Positions 20,721 through 29,366 are shown, numbered from the stretch's first letter. The stretch: DNA of 64,000 nt from Microbacterium sp. SZ1 (GCF_002362255.1 NZ_LPVV01000034.1:62001-126000), one strand, 5' to 3'. The notes: generated from the sequence alone by a model not told the origin. Program-made: numbers and translations.

Positions 20721-21287
20721 ATGGAACCGGTCACCCTCACCACCGAGCGCCTCGTGCTCCGCGCGCCGGACACCTCCGACGTCGACGCAATCACCGAGGC
20801 GTGCCAGGATCCGGAGATCCAGAGGTGGACCACGGTCCCCAGCCCCTACGCGCGTTCGGATGCCGAGGAGTTCGTGCGCCTGGTGGGCGGCTGGTGGGCC
20901 GAGGGCAGCGAGACCGTGTGGGCGCTACGAGTCGACGGCGCGCTGGTCGGCATGATCGGCCTGCACGATATCGCGGCGCACCGTGCGGGTGGGCGCGCCG
21001 AGCTCGGCTTCTGGGTGACTGCGGCGGCCCGCGGTCGCGGGTATGTCGTCGAGGCGGCGAGGGCCGTGATCGACTGGGGCTTCACGGAGCTCGGCCTCGC
21101 ACGGATCGAATGGCGCGCGGTCGCGGGCAACGTCGCCTCAGCCAAGGCCGCCCGTAGTCTCGGCTTCCGGTACGAGGGGCTGCTCCGGCAGGCTTTCGCG
21201 AGCGGCGACCGCCGAGAGGACAGCTGGGTCGCGGGTCTGCTCTCCACCGACGACCGCACCCGCGTGGGCTGGCCCGTGCTGGATTGA
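20721..21287 (+). CDS. GNAT-family N-acetyltransferase (RimJ/RimL type)
   Basis: This 188-residue protein begins with TTERLVLRAPDTSDVDAI, the typical N-terminus of RimJ/RimL acetyltransferases. The acetyl-CoA-binding segment near residues 92-105 (ELGFWVTAAARGRGYVVEAA) carries the R-G-x-G-like loop, and GNVASAKAARSLGFRYEG is the conserved motif B. Members acetylate N-termini of ribosomal proteins, antibiotics or small amines; the substrate is unknown here. The gene stands alone, 49 nt upstream of the glycosylase gene, and looks leaderless. Confidence 0.85.
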   Translation: MEPVTLTTERLVLRAPDTSDVDAITEACQDPEIQRWTTVPSPYARSDAEEFVRLVGGWWAEGSETVWALRVDGALVGMIGLHDIAAHRAGGRAELGFWVTAAARGRGYVVEAARAVIDWGFTELGLARIEWRAVAGNVASAKAARSLGFRYEGLLRQAFASGDRREDSWVAGLLSTDDRTRVGWPVLD

Positions 21288-21335
21288 CCCGCCCGGTCCT
21301 GGCCCCGTGTCGGACCCGGGTGGCAGGATGGGCGC

Positions 21336-22199
21336 ATGCCGGAGATGCCGGAAGTACAGGGCCTGACGACCTTCCTCGCCGACCGCGTGGTGGGACGAAC
21401 GATCACGCGAACGAGCATCGGGGCGATCGCCGCGCTCAAAACCTACGATCCGCCGAACTCCGCGCTGCACGGCGCCGAGATCACGGCAGTCACACGACGG
21501 GGCAAGTTCGTGGTGCTGTCGGCGGGCGACGACCTGCATCTGGTGTTCCACCTCGCGAAGGCCGGCTGGCTCCGGTGGTACGAGATGCTGCCGACGACGC
21601 TCATCAAGCCGGGCAAGTCTCCGATCGCCCTGCGTGTGGCGTTCGACGACGACAGCGGGTTCGATCTCACCGAGGCCGGGACGAAGAAGTCGCTGGCCGT
21701 CTACGTCGTGCGCGACCCGGAACAGGTTCCGGGCATCGAGCGGCTGGGGCCCGACCCGCTCGACCCCGAGTTCACCCGCCAGGCGTTCGGAGATGTGCTC
21801 ACCGGGCGGCGGATGCAGATCAAGGGTCTCCTCCGCGACCAGGCGGTGATCGCGGGGATCGGCAACGCGTACTCCGACGAGATCCTGCACGCGGCGAAGA
21901 TGTCGCCGTATGCGATCGCCGACAAGCTCACCGCAGACGAGGTCGACCGGCTCTACGCGGCGATGCACAGCACGCTGACGGATGCCGTGGCGCAGGCGTC
22001 GGGCAAGCCTCCGGCCGATCTCAAAGATGCGAAGCGGAGGGGGATGCAGGTGCACGCCCGTCGTGGCGAGGCCTGCCCCGTCTGCGGGGACACCGTGCGG
22101 AGCGTGTTCTTCGCCGACCGCTCGCTGGAGTACTGCCCGACGTGCCAGACCGGCGGCAAGATCCTCGCCGATCGCCGCCTCTCGCGCCTGCTGAAGTGA
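21336..22199 (+). CDS. Fpg/Nei-family DNA glycosylase
   Basis: This base-excision-repair glycosylase/AP lyase has 287 residues. After Met removal the N-terminus is PEMPEV, giving the catalytic proline and glutamate of the family. The helix-2-turn-helix is IAGIGNAYSDEILHAAKMSPY (near residue 170), and a C-terminal zinc finger CPVC-x16-CPTC (about 247-270) completes the fold. It could recognise 8-oxoG (Fpg) or oxidised pyrimidines (Nei); the methionine in MPEMPEV, where E. coli Fpg has leucine, does not decide this. CAGGAT 6 nt before the ATG suggests a leaderless mRNA. Confidence 0.9.
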   Translation: MPEMPEVQGLTTFLADRVVGRTITRTSIGAIAALKTYDPPNSALHGAEITAVTRRGKFVVLSAGDDLHLVFHLAKAGWLRWYEMLPTTLIKPGKSPIALRVAFDDDSGFDLTEAGTKKSLAVYVVRDPEQVPGIERLGPDPLDPEFTRQAFGDVLTGRRMQIKGLLRDQAVIAGIGNAYSDEILHAAKMSPYAIADKLTADEVDRLYAAMHSTLTDAVAQASGKPPADLKDAKRRGMQVHARRGEACPVCGDTVRSVFFADRSLEYCPTCQTGGKILADRRLSRLLK

Positions 22200-22211
22200 C
22201 GTTCTCCCTCA

Positions 22212-22226
22212 CCCCGTATTACGGGG
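22212..22226. terminator. Small hairpin after the Fpg/Nei gene
   Basis: CCCCGT and ACGGGG form a 6-bp stem with loop ATT, 12 nt after the glycosylase stop and upstream of the riboflavin promoter region. It would insulate the two units. Confidence 0.5.
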
Positions 22227-22252
22227 AATGAAACGTGCTCCCGCGCGACTTG

Positions 22253-22258
22253 TACACT
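22253..22258 (+). promoter_or_regulatory. Candidate -10 of the riboflavin operon
   Basis: TACACT matches TATAAT at four positions and lies about 12 nt before the first helix of the FMN riboswitch, as a start site there would require. The -35 region is weak. Confidence 0.35.
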
Positions 22259-22269
22259 CAGAACATCAA

Positions 22270-22411
22270 CGTGCTCCGGGGTCGGTGAGAATCCGAACCG
22301 GCGGTGACAGTCCGCGAGCGTCTCGATTCGTCGAGGTGCCGATCCGGTGGAAATCCGGAACCGACGGTGATGCGAGGCCCGGCCTCGCTAGTCCGGAAGG
22401 GAGGCAGCACG
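22270..22411 (+). ncRNA. FMN riboswitch (RFN element)
   Basis: The conserved RFN core is present in order: CCGGGGTCGGTG, AATCCGAACCGGCGGTGACAG, TCCGCGAGC, GGTGGAAATCCGGAACCGACGGTGA, and the 3' block TAGTCCGGAAGGGAGGCAGCACG. The closing P1 helix is CGTGCT (22270-22275) with AGCACG (22406-22411). It lies 65 nt upstream of ribD. FMN binding to such elements lowers expression of riboflavin genes, through translation or termination. I see no clear terminator between it and ribD, so control of translation is more likely (inference). Confidence 0.96.
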
Positions 22412-22476
22412 GTGGCCGCCGCATGCGCGTTCCGCCATCTCCTCCCTGCGACCCCTGAGTCCAGAGAGGAACACGG

Positions 22477-23523
22477 ATGGCAGTGAACGAGGCGGAGCGC
22501 CGGGCGATGACCCGGGCGCTCGAGCTCGCGACCCTGGGCCCGCGCGGGGTGAACCCGCAGGTGGGTGCCGTGATCCTCTCCTCCGACGGCGACGTGCTCG
22601 CCGAGGGCTGGCATCGCGGAGCCGGCACGCCCCACGCCGAGGTCGACGCACTGTCGAAGCTCGCGCCGGGCGCCGCTGCCGGTGCGACCGCGGTCGTCAC
22701 GCTCGAGCCCTGCAATCACACGGGACGCACGGGACCCTGCGCCGTCGCGCTGATCGAGGCCGGCGTCGACCGGGTCGTGTACGCGCTCGACGACCCCGGT
22801 GCCGTCTCGGGCGGTGGCGCCGAGCGCCTGCGCGCGGCGGGCGTGAGCGTCGACTCCGGCGAGCAGGCCGGCGCCGCGCACCGGATCATCGACGGCTGGC
22901 TCACCGCCCAGCGCCTCGGACGCCCGCATGTCACGGTGAAGTGGGCGCAGAGCCTCGACGGCCGCGCCGCGGCATCCGACGGGTCCAGCCAGTGGATCAC
23001 CGGGCCGGAGGCGCGGGCCGACGTCCACCGCCGCCGCGCGGAGGCCGACGCGATCGCCGTCGGCACGGGCACCGTCCTCGCCGACGACCCGTCGCTGACG
23101 GCTCGTGACGGCGACGAGCTGTACCCGACCCAGCCGATCCCGGTCGTGATCGGGTCGCGTCCTGTTCCGGCCGACGCCGCGATCCGCCGGCATCCGCACG
23201 CACCACTCGCCTACGACACGCATGATCTGCACGCCGTGCTCGCCGACCTGCACGCCCGCGGCATCCAGAGCGTGTTCGTCGAGGGAGGCCCCACCCTGGC
23301 GAGTGCGTTCATCGCGGCGGGGCTCGCCGACCGGGTGCTCGCCTACCTCGCGCCGGTGCTGCTCGGCGGCGACCGACTCGCGCTCACCGACATCGGCGTC
23401 GACTCGATCGACGGGGCACGTCGCCTGACGGTCGACGAGTGGATGCCGCTCGGCGCCGACCTGCTCGCGATCGCGCACCCCGCATCGCCGGCTGCGAAGA
23501 CCTCACGAGAAGGAGCACGCTGA
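22477..23523 (+). CDS. ribD: Bifunctional riboflavin deaminase/reductase RibD
   Basis: RibD carries out the second and third steps of riboflavin synthesis: deamination of the pyrimidine and reduction of the ribosyl side chain. In 348 residues it has an N-terminal CMP/dCMP-deaminase-type zinc site (PHAEVDAL and LEPCNHTGRTGPC, about residues 50-88) and a C-terminal NADPH reductase domain (VTVKWAQSLDGRAAASDGSSQWITG and FVEGGPTLASAF). The length is typical. AGAGAGGA lies about 7 nt before the ATG. It is first in the ribD-ribE-ribBA-ribH operon under the FMN riboswitch, and its TGA overlaps the ribE ATG by one base. Confidence 0.95.
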   Translation: MAVNEAERRAMTRALELATLGPRGVNPQVGAVILSSDGDVLAEGWHRGAGTPHAEVDALSKLAPGAAAGATAVVTLEPCNHTGRTGPCAVALIEAGVDRVVYALDDPGAVSGGGAERLRAAGVSVDSGEQAGAAHRIIDGWLTAQRLGRPHVTVKWAQSLDGRAAASDGSSQWITGPEARADVHRRRAEADAIAVGTGTVLADDPSLTARDGDELYPTQPIPVVIGSRPVPADAAIRRHPHAPLAYDTHDLHAVLADLHARGIQSVFVEGGPTLASAFIAAGLADRVLAYLAPVLLGGDRLALTDIGVDSIDGARRLTVDEWMPLGADLLAIAHPASPAAKTSREGAR

Positions 23524-24152
23524 TGTTCACGGGAATCATCGAGGAGATCGGCGAGATCACCGCGATCACGCCGTCCGGCGACGGATGGCGGCTGACCGTC
23601 CGTGCCCCGAAGGCGGCGGCGGATGCCGTGCACGGCGAATCCATCGCGGTGTCCGGTGTGTGCCTGACCGTCGTGGGGTCGACTCCGGTGTCCTTCGACG
23701 CCGACGTCATGAAGCAGACCCTCGACGTCGCGGCCCTGGGCACGGCATCCGTCGGCACGCGAGTGAACATCGAGAAGGCGATGCCGGTCGGCGCCCGCCT
23801 CGGCGGCCACATCGTGCAGGGGCATGTCGACGGAGTCGGCGCGGTCATCGACGTGCGTCCCGGCGAGCAGTGGAGCGTGCTGCGCATCTCGCTGCCGGAC
23901 GACCTCGCCCCGCTCGTCGTCGACAAGGGCTCGATCTCGGTCGACGGCACCTCGCTCACGGTGAGCGCCGTGAGCCCGGCCGACGCCGACGACGCCTGGT
24001 TCGAGGTGTCGCTCATCCCGGAGACCCTCGCCGCCACCACCCTCGGATCCCGCGCGGTCGGCGACCGTGTGAACCTCGAGACCGACATCCTCGCCCGGCA
24101 CGTCGAGCGGCTGCTCGCCTTCCGGGCCGCAGCGGAAGGAGGCTCGCGATGA
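23523..24152 (+). CDS. ribE: Riboflavin synthase alpha chain
   Basis: The last step of the pathway joins two lumazines into riboflavin. The 209-residue protein starts MFTGIIEEIGEI, which is diagnostic. It contains two similar beta-barrel halves: GESIAVSGVCLTV with GGHIVQGHVDGVG, and DGTSLTVSAV later. The start at 23523 overlaps the ribD stop, and the 3' end overlaps ribBA as ATGA, so translation is coupled. A GGAG within AGAAGGAGCACGC precedes the start. Confidence 0.95.
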   Translation: MFTGIIEEIGEITAITPSGDGWRLTVRAPKAAADAVHGESIAVSGVCLTVVGSTPVSFDADVMKQTLDVAALGTASVGTRVNIEKAMPVGARLGGHIVQGHVDGVGAVIDVRPGEQWSVLRISLPDDLAPLVVDKGSISVDGTSLTVSAVSPADADDAWFEVSLIPETLAATTLGSRAVGDRVNLETDILARHVERLLAFRAAAEGGSR

Positions 24153-25417
24153 GCCTGTCCACCATCCCCGAGGCGCTCGAGGCGCTGCGCGCCGGACGCC
24201 CCGTGCTCGTGGCCGACGACGAGAACCGCGAGAACGAGGGCGACGTCGTGCTGTCGGCGCAGCTCGCGACGCCCGAGTGGGTCGCGTGGACCGTGCGCTG
24301 GTCGTCGGGGTTCATCTGCGCCCCGATGCCCGCGGACCTCGCCGACTCGCTGAACCTGCCGCCGATGGTCGCCGCGAGCGAGGATGCCCGGTCGACCGCC
24401 TACACGGTGAGCGTGGATGCCGCCGAAGGCGTGACGACGGGCATCAGCGCGCACGACAGGGCGCACACCCTGAACGTCCTGGCGAACCCCGAATCGACGG
24501 CGACGAGCATCATCCGCCCCGGGCACGTGCTCCCCCTGCGCGCGGTCGACGGCGGCGTGCGCGAGCGCGACGGACACACGGAGGCCGCGGTCGAGCTCAT
24601 GAAGCTCGCCGGCCTGCACCCGGTGGGAGCCATCGCGGAAGTGGTCGCGGAGGACGGCAGCATGATGCGCCTACCCGGACTGCTCGAGCTGGGAGACCGC
24701 GACCGGGTGCCCGTCATCACGATCGGGCAGCTCATCGCGCATCTCAACGAGATCGACCCCGCAGGGGCCACCCCGGGCGCCGGAAGCCGTCGCGTCAGTC
24801 TGCGCGCCGACGCCACGGTACCGACCGAGCACGGGTCGTTCCGCTTCCTGGCCTACAAGGACCGCGTGACCGGCACCGATCACATCGCCGTCGTCTCGGG
24901 CGAGCTCAGCGAGACCGCGCTGGTGCGGGTGCACTCCGAATGCCTGACCGGCGAGGCGTTCGGCTCGCTGAAGTGCGAGTGCGGCCCGCAGCTCGATGCG
25001 GCGCTCGACGCCATCGAGCAGGACGGCGGAGTCGTGATCTACATGCGCGGACACGAGGGCCGAGGGATCGGCCTGATCAACAAGCTCCGCGCCTACAGCC
25101 TGCAGGAGGAGGGACTCGACACGGTTGACGCCAACCTCGCGCTCGGCCTCCCGGCAGACGCCCGCGACTATGCGGCGGCGGCCGGCATCCTCTCCGACCT
25201 CGGGGTGTCGAAGGTGCGACTGCTGACGAACAACACCGACAAGGTGAACCAGCTGCGCACGCTCGGCCTGGACGTCGTGGAGCAGGTGCCGCTGATCGTG
25301 GGCGTCGGACCGAACAACCACCAGTACCTCGAGACCAAGCGTGACCGCATGGGTCACATCATCGGAGAGGCGGAGCTGGCACAGGCTCTCGCCGACGGAA
25401 AGAAGGACGACGCATGA
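24149..25417 (+). CDS. ribBA: Bifunctional 3,4-DHBP synthase / GTP cyclohydrolase II
   Basis: RibBA makes both riboflavin precursors. The N-terminal half (residues 1 to about 205) is DHBP synthase with the acidic DDENRENEGD and the later RDGHTEA. The C-terminal half is GTP cyclohydrolase II with zinc ligands in SECLTGEAFGSLKCECG, YMRGHEGRGIGL, and TNNTDKVNQLRTLG near the end. Both halves look intact. At 422 residues the length is normal. The ATG at 24149 has GGAGG 6-9 nt upstream and overlaps the ribE stop; its own stop overlaps ribH as ATGA. Confidence 0.95.
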   Translation: MSLSTIPEALEALRAGRPVLVADDENRENEGDVVLSAQLATPEWVAWTVRWSSGFICAPMPADLADSLNLPPMVAASEDARSTAYTVSVDAAEGVTTGISAHDRAHTLNVLANPESTATSIIRPGHVLPLRAVDGGVRERDGHTEAAVELMKLAGLHPVGAIAEVVAEDGSMMRLPGLLELGDRDRVPVITIGQLIAHLNEIDPAGATPGAGSRRVSLRADATVPTEHGSFRFLAYKDRVTGTDHIAVVSGELSETALVRVHSECLTGEAFGSLKCECGPQLDAALDAIEQDGGVVIYMRGHEGRGIGLINKLRAYSLQEEGLDTVDANLALGLPADARDYAAAAGILSDLGVSKVRLLTNNTDKVNQLRTLGLDVVEQVPLIVGVGPNNHQYLETKRDRMGHIIGEAELAQALADGKKDDA

Positions 25418-25890
25418 GCGGCGCAGGAGCAGCACCCCGCACGGAGAAGATCGACGGAGCCGGCCTCGACGTCGTCGTCATCGCCGGCACGTGGCACGAG
25501 GTCATCACGAACGGGCTCATCGCCGGCGCACAGCGCGTGCTCGACGAGTCCGGTGCCTCCTACCGCGTGGTGCGGGTCCCCGGCTCGTTCGAGCTCGCGG
25601 TCGCAGCGCAGGCCGCGTTCGCGGGCGGAGCGGATGCGGTGGTCGCGCTGGGCGTGATCATCCGCGGCGGCACCCCGCACTTCGAGTACGTGTCGGCCGC
25701 GACGACCGACGGACTCACCCGGGTCTCGCTCGACGCCGGCAAGCCGGTCGGCTTCGGCGTGCTGACGCTCGACGACGAGAAGCAGGGCCTCGACCGTGCG
25801 GGACTCGAGGGCTCGCACGAGGACAAGGGCGCAGAAGCAGCGGATGCCGCGCTGCGCACTGCACTGGTGACGAGGGAGCTTCGCGGCTGA
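25414..25890 (+). CDS. ribH: 6,7-dimethyl-8-ribityllumazine synthase
   Basis: Lumazine synthase condenses DHBP with the ribityl-pyrimidine and assembles into large shells. The 158-residue protein has the substrate-binding PGSFELA, the conserved IIRGGTPHFEYVS with the catalytic histidine, and VGFGVLTLDDEKQGLDRAG. It is last in the rib operon, overlapping ribBA by ATGA with AAGAAGGA upstream. The final 30 nt of the gene reappear in a degenerate copy just downstream (25910-25939). Confidence 0.95.
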   Translation: MSGAGAAPRTEKIDGAGLDVVVIAGTWHEVITNGLIAGAQRVLDESGASYRVVRVPGSFELAVAAQAAFAGGADAVVALGVIIRGGTPHFEYVSAATTDGLTRVSLDAGKPVGFGVLTLDDEKQGLDRAGLEGSHEDKGAEAADAALRTALVTRELRG

Positions 25891-25891
25891 A

Positions 25892-25939
25892 CCGGCCAGG
25901 CTGCGGCCGGCGCTGGTGACCGGCGAGCTTCGCGGCTGA
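25892..25939 (+). repeat. Hairpin and degenerate copy of the ribH 3' end
   Basis: CCGGCC/GGCCGG (25892-25897, 25905-25910) form a small stem that may end the rib transcript. Immediately after, 25910-25939 matches the last 30 nt of ribH (25861-25890) at 26 of 30 positions, including the TGA. Confidence 0.55.
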
Positions 25940-25980
25940 GGTGAGGTCGTCCTTGCTGGCGGAGGATCAGCGCGCGTCAG

Positions 25981-25986
25981 TAGCGT
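25981..25986 (+). promoter_or_regulatory. Putative leaderless -10 of the 119-residue membrane protein
   Basis: TAGCGT is followed by 6 nt and the ATG at 25993. Confidence 0.45.
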
Positions 25987-25992
25987 GAGGCC

Positions 25993-26352
25993 ATGGAGAC
26001 CCTGCGCCACATCGTTCTCTTCGTCCACCTGATCGGCTTCGCCGTCCTGTTCGGAGCGTGGGCGGTGCAGGCGTTCGGCGGCAAGCGCGAGTTCACCCGC
26101 CTCATGAGCATCGGCATGACCATCGCCGCGGTCGCGGGTCTGGCACTCGCCGCTCCCTGGGGTCTTCCCGAGGGCGCGGAGCTGAACTACGCCAAGATCG
26201 GCACGAAGCTCGTCGTGCTGCTCGCGATCGGCGCCCTGCTCGGTATCGGCACCGCGCGGCAGCGGAAGTCCGGTTCGGTGCCGGCCGCGATGTTCTGGCT
26301 CGTCGGCATCCTGACCGCGGCGAACGTCGCGATCGCGACGATCTGGCGCTGA
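25993..26352 (+). CDS. Small four-helix membrane protein
   Basis: This 119-residue protein has four hydrophobic segments (about residues 6-26, 38-55, 72-88 and 97-117). A histidine in VHLIGFAVLFGAW lies in the first helix, and a short loop GLPEGAELNYAKIGTK separates helices 2 and 3. I do not recognise a named family with certainty; similar proteins are usually annotated as hypothetical integral membrane proteins in Microbacteriaceae. It follows the rib operon but seems to have its own leaderless promoter. Confidence 0.65.
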   Translation: METLRHIVLFVHLIGFAVLFGAWAVQAFGGKREFTRLMSIGMTIAAVAGLALAAPWGLPEGAELNYAKIGTKLVVLLAIGALLGIGTARQRKSGSVPAAMFWLVGILTAANVAIATIWR

Positions 26353-26414
26353 GTCTCCGGACACGACTCACCGCGTTTCGTCTCGCTCCGCTCGCTCGAC
26401 GGTCCGCGCTGCGC

Positions 26415-27458
26415 TCAGCGTCGCGGCGGGGCCGTACTTCCTCGCACGATGAGTTCGGTGCCCACGAGCGGCGTCTGAACGGGCTCCCGGCCGTCGAGCT
26501 CCGACAGCAGGGCATCGACGGCGAGCGCTCCCACGCGCTCCGGGTGCTGCTGCACGGTCGTCAGCGGCGGCCACAGCTGCGCGGCATCGGGGAGGCCGTC
26601 GAAGCCGACGACGCTGATGTCGCCCGGGATGTCGAGGCCGACTTCGCGGAAGGCGCGCAGAACACCGATCGCCATCTGGTCATTCGCGACGAACACGGCG
26701 GTGACGCCGTCGGACTCACGCAGTCGAAGACCGGCCCGGTAGCCCGACTCCGCGGTCCAATCCCCCTGCAGCGGCTCCGGAGCGACCAGGCCGCGGTCAG
26801 TCAGGGTGCGCCGCCAGGATTCGCGACGACGCTCGGCCGAGTACGACTCGGCGGGGCCGGCGACATGCCACACCGTCTCGTGGCCGAGGTCGAGCAGGTG
26901 CTCTGTCGCGAGCCGCGCCCCCTGCGCCTGGTCGGTGTCGACGTACGGGTGGGCCGACCCGCGGTTGGAGTCGACGAGCACGACGGGCAGCCCGTCGGGG
27001 ATCTCGACATCGGCCTCGTCGAGCTGATGCGCCTCGATCACGATGATGATCCCGTCGAGCGCGTGCTCCTCGAGACGCCGGAAGGCTCCGGCGACGGTCT
27101 CCCGCGCGCTGGACTCGACGGGGATCAGCGTCAGCGCGTACCCCCTCTGCGACGCACGCACGGCGATCGCGTCGAGCGTGCGCTGATTGCCGTAGGAGCT
27201 GAATGAGAACATGACGACGCCGATCGCACGGAAGCGTCCGGATCGCAGCGCCCGAGCCGCGCTGTTGGGACGGTAACCGAGCCGCTGCATGGCGGCCTCG
27301 ACACGCTCGCGAGTCGCGGCTCCCACGTAACCGCGCGCATTGACGACGCGGGACACCGTCTGCCCCGAGACGCCGGCCTCACGGGCCACGTCCTCCATCG
27401 ACGGATCGCGGCGACGTTGCGGCGCCTCTCCGAGCTGTTGCGATGTCACGTCACCCAT
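26415..27458 (-). CDS. LacI-family repressor of the beta-galactoside locus
   Basis: The 347-residue protein has an N-terminal LacI HTH (MEDVAREAGVSGQTVSRVVNARGYVG, about residues 20-45), the hinge helix SAARALRSGR and a periplasmic-binding-protein-like sensor domain with NDQMAIGVLRAFREVGLDIPGDISVVGFDG. ATG at 27458 is chosen because it puts the HTH at the usual distance from the N-terminus. It is divergent from the ABC transporter/GH35 operon. The inducer is probably a galactoside (inference from context), and an operator lies directly upstream of its own start. Confidence 0.92.
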   Translation of the reverse strand: MGDVTSQQLGEAPQRRRDPSMEDVAREAGVSGQTVSRVVNARGYVGAATRERVEAAMQRLGYRPNSAARALRSGRFRAIGVVMFSFSSYGNQRTLDAIAVRASQRGYALTLIPVESSARETVAGAFRRLEEHALDGIIIVIEAHQLDEADVEIPDGLPVVLVDSNRGSAHPYVDTDQAQGARLATEHLLDLGHETVWHVAGPAESYSAERRRESWRRTLTDRGLVAPEPLQGDWTAESGYRAGLRLRESDGVTAVFVANDQMAIGVLRAFREVGLDIPGDISVVGFDGLPDAAQLWPPLTTVQQHPERVGALAVDALLSELDGREPVQTPLVGTELIVRGSTAPPRR

Positions 27459-27467
27459 CCGTTCATG

Positions 27468-27517
27468 TGTTGACGTTGACACACTAGCAGCGCATCGCAT
27501 ATGTTGACGTTGACACA
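27468..27517. promoter_or_regulatory. Twin LacI-type operators and promoter of the galactoside operon
   Basis: TGTTGACGTTGACACA occurs twice (27468-27483 and 27502-27517), 34 nt apart. The core TGTTGACGTTGACA is a partial palindrome (10 of 14). The first copy contains TTGACA (27476-27481); after 18 nt TATGTT (27500-27505) could be the -10. Thus one operator covers the -35 and the other overlaps the -10/start, a classic repressor layout. Both copies also lie just upstream of the regulator's ATG. Confidence 0.75.
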
Positions 27518-27556
27518 CGGCGCAGTGCGCCCCCGTTTCTCTCAGAAGGCCCGTCG

Positions 27557-28474
27557 ATGACGACTCAGAACTCCGCGGTGATCGCCGATCACGGCATCCG
27601 CCGGCGCGAGAAGCGCGACTGGAAGGGATGGGCCTTCGTCGGCCCGTTCATGATCGTGTTCGCGCTGGTGTTCCTCGCCCCGCTCGCCTACTCCGTGTAC
27701 CTGAGCTTCTTCCAGGAGAAGCTCATCGGAGGCACCGCCTTCGTCGGCCTCGACAACTATGTGCGCGCCCTCACCGATTCGCAGTTCTGGGAGGCGTTCC
27801 TCCGCGTCCTGCTGTTCCTCGTCGTGCAGGTGCCGATCATGCTCCTGCTCGCCCTCGCTGCGGCGCTCGCGCTGGACAGCGCACGGCTGCGCGGGGCGTC
27901 GTTCTTCCGCATCCTGATCTTCCTGCCCTACGCGGTGCCGGCCGTCGTGGCGGTGCTGATGTGGGGGTACATCTACGGCGACCAGTTCGGCCTCACGAGC
28001 AACATCAACGATCTCCTCGGCGTCGACGCCATCACGCCGTTCGCGAAGGAATGGATGCTGGTCTCGATCGGCAACATCGTCACGTGGGAGTTCGTCGGCT
28101 ACAACATGCTGATCTTCTACTCCTCGTTGAAGACCATCCCGACCGAGATGTACGAGGCCGCGGCGCTGGACGGCGCGGGCGCATGGCGGACGATCTTCTC
28201 GATCAAGATCCCCTCGGTGCGCGGCGCCCTGGTGATCGCGACGATCTTCTCGATCATCGGCAGCTTCCAGCTGTTCAACGAGCCGAACATCCTGCGACCG
28301 CTCGCCCCCAACGTCATCACCACGTACTTCACCCCCAACATGTACGCGTACAACCTGTCCTTCGCCGGGCAGCAGTTCAACTACGCCGCCACCGTCGCCA
28401 TCATCATGGGCGTCATCACCGCGGTGATCGCCTATGTCGTGCAGCTGCGCGGCTCGAAGTCGGAGGTGCGCTGA
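27557..28474 (+). CDS. ABC sugar transporter permease (MalF type)
   Basis: This 305-residue inner-membrane subunit has six helices. The N-terminal part (WAFVGPFMIVFALVFLAPLAYSVYLSF) is typical of carbohydrate importers of the CUT1 class, and the EAA loop EMYEAAALDGAGAWRTIFSIKIP (about residues 197-219) contacts the ATPase. It pairs with the next gene. No ATPase gene is in the cluster, so a shared MsiK-like ATPase elsewhere would be needed, as in many actinobacteria. Confidence 0.92.
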   Translation: MTTQNSAVIADHGIRRREKRDWKGWAFVGPFMIVFALVFLAPLAYSVYLSFFQEKLIGGTAFVGLDNYVRALTDSQFWEAFLRVLLFLVVQVPIMLLLALAAALALDSARLRGASFFRILIFLPYAVPAVVAVLMWGYIYGDQFGLTSNINDLLGVDAITPFAKEWMLVSIGNIVTWEFVGYNMLIFYSSLKTIPTEMYEAAALDGAGAWRTIFSIKIPSVRGALVIATIFSIIGSFQLFNEPNILRPLAPNVITTYFTPNMYAYNLSFAGQQFNYAATVAIIMGVITAVIAYVVQLRGSKSEVR

Positions 28475-28475
28475 C

Positions 28476-29366
28476 ATGGCACTCCCCCTCGCCCGCACCA
28501 GCCCGGAGCGCCACGACCCGCTGAATCCGCGCCGGTCGAAGATCCTCCTCATCGTGATGATCGGGTACGCGCTGTACACGGTGATCCCGCTCGTGTGGCT
28601 GCTGTTCAGCGCGACGAAGACGCAGTCCGGACTCTTCAGCTCGTTCGGTCTCTGGTTCGCCGACGACTTCGCCTTCGTCGACAACCTCGTGGCGACGCTC
28701 ACCTATCGCGACGGGATCTTCCTGCGCTGGCTCGGCAACACGCTGCTCTACGTCGTCGTCGGCGCGGGCGGAGCGACGCTGCTCGCGACGATGGCCGGCT
28801 ACGGGCTGGCGAAGTTCCGCTTCCCCGGCCGCCGCGCGGTGTTCGCGATCGTGCTCGGCGCGGTCGCCGTGCCCGGTACCGCCCTCGCGGTGCCCACCTT
28901 CCTGCTGTTCAGTGAGCTCGGGCTGACGAACACCCCCTGGGCCGTGATCATCCCCTCGCTGATCAGCCCGTTCGGCCTCTACCTGATCTGGGTGTTCGCG
29001 TCGGAGTCCGTTCCGACCGAGCTGCTCGAGGCCGCCCGCATCGACGGCGCAGGCGAGTTCCGCACCTTCTTCACCATCTCGATGCGCCTTCTCGCGCCAG
29101 GGATCGTCACGGTCGCGCTGTTCACGGTCGTGGCGACGTGGAACAACTACTTCCTGCCGCTGATCATGCTCTCTGATCCCGACTGGTACCCGCTGACCGT
29201 CGGCCTGAACCAGTGGAGCGCGCAGGCCATCGGCGCCGGCTCCCAGCCGATCTACAACCTCGTGATCATGGGCTCGCTGCTCACGATCATCCCGATCGTC
29301 ATCGCGTTCCTGCTGCTGCAGCGCTTCTGGCAGTCAGGTCTCACCGCCGGAAGCGTGAAGCAGTAG
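28476..29366 (+). CDS. ABC sugar transporter permease (MalG type)
   Basis: The second CUT1 permease has 296 residues and six helices. GGAGATLLATMAGYGLAKF lies after the first periplasmic loop, and the EAA loop is ELLEAARIDGAGEFRTFFTISM (about residues 180-200). ATG at 28476 follows the MalF-type stop by one base, which is the usual tight spacing. It forms the translocation pore with the preceding protein. Confidence 0.92.
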   Translation: MALPLARTSPERHDPLNPRRSKILLIVMIGYALYTVIPLVWLLFSATKTQSGLFSSFGLWFADDFAFVDNLVATLTYRDGIFLRWLGNTLLYVVVGAGGATLLATMAGYGLAKFRFPGRRAVFAIVLGAVAVPGTALAVPTFLLFSELGLTNTPWAVIIPSLISPFGLYLIWVFASESVPTELLEAARIDGAGEFRTFFTISMRLLAPGIVTVALFTVVATWNNYFLPLIMLSDPDWYPLTVGLNQWSAQAIGAGSQPIYNLVIMGSLLTIIPIVIAFLLLQRFWQSGLTAGSVKQ

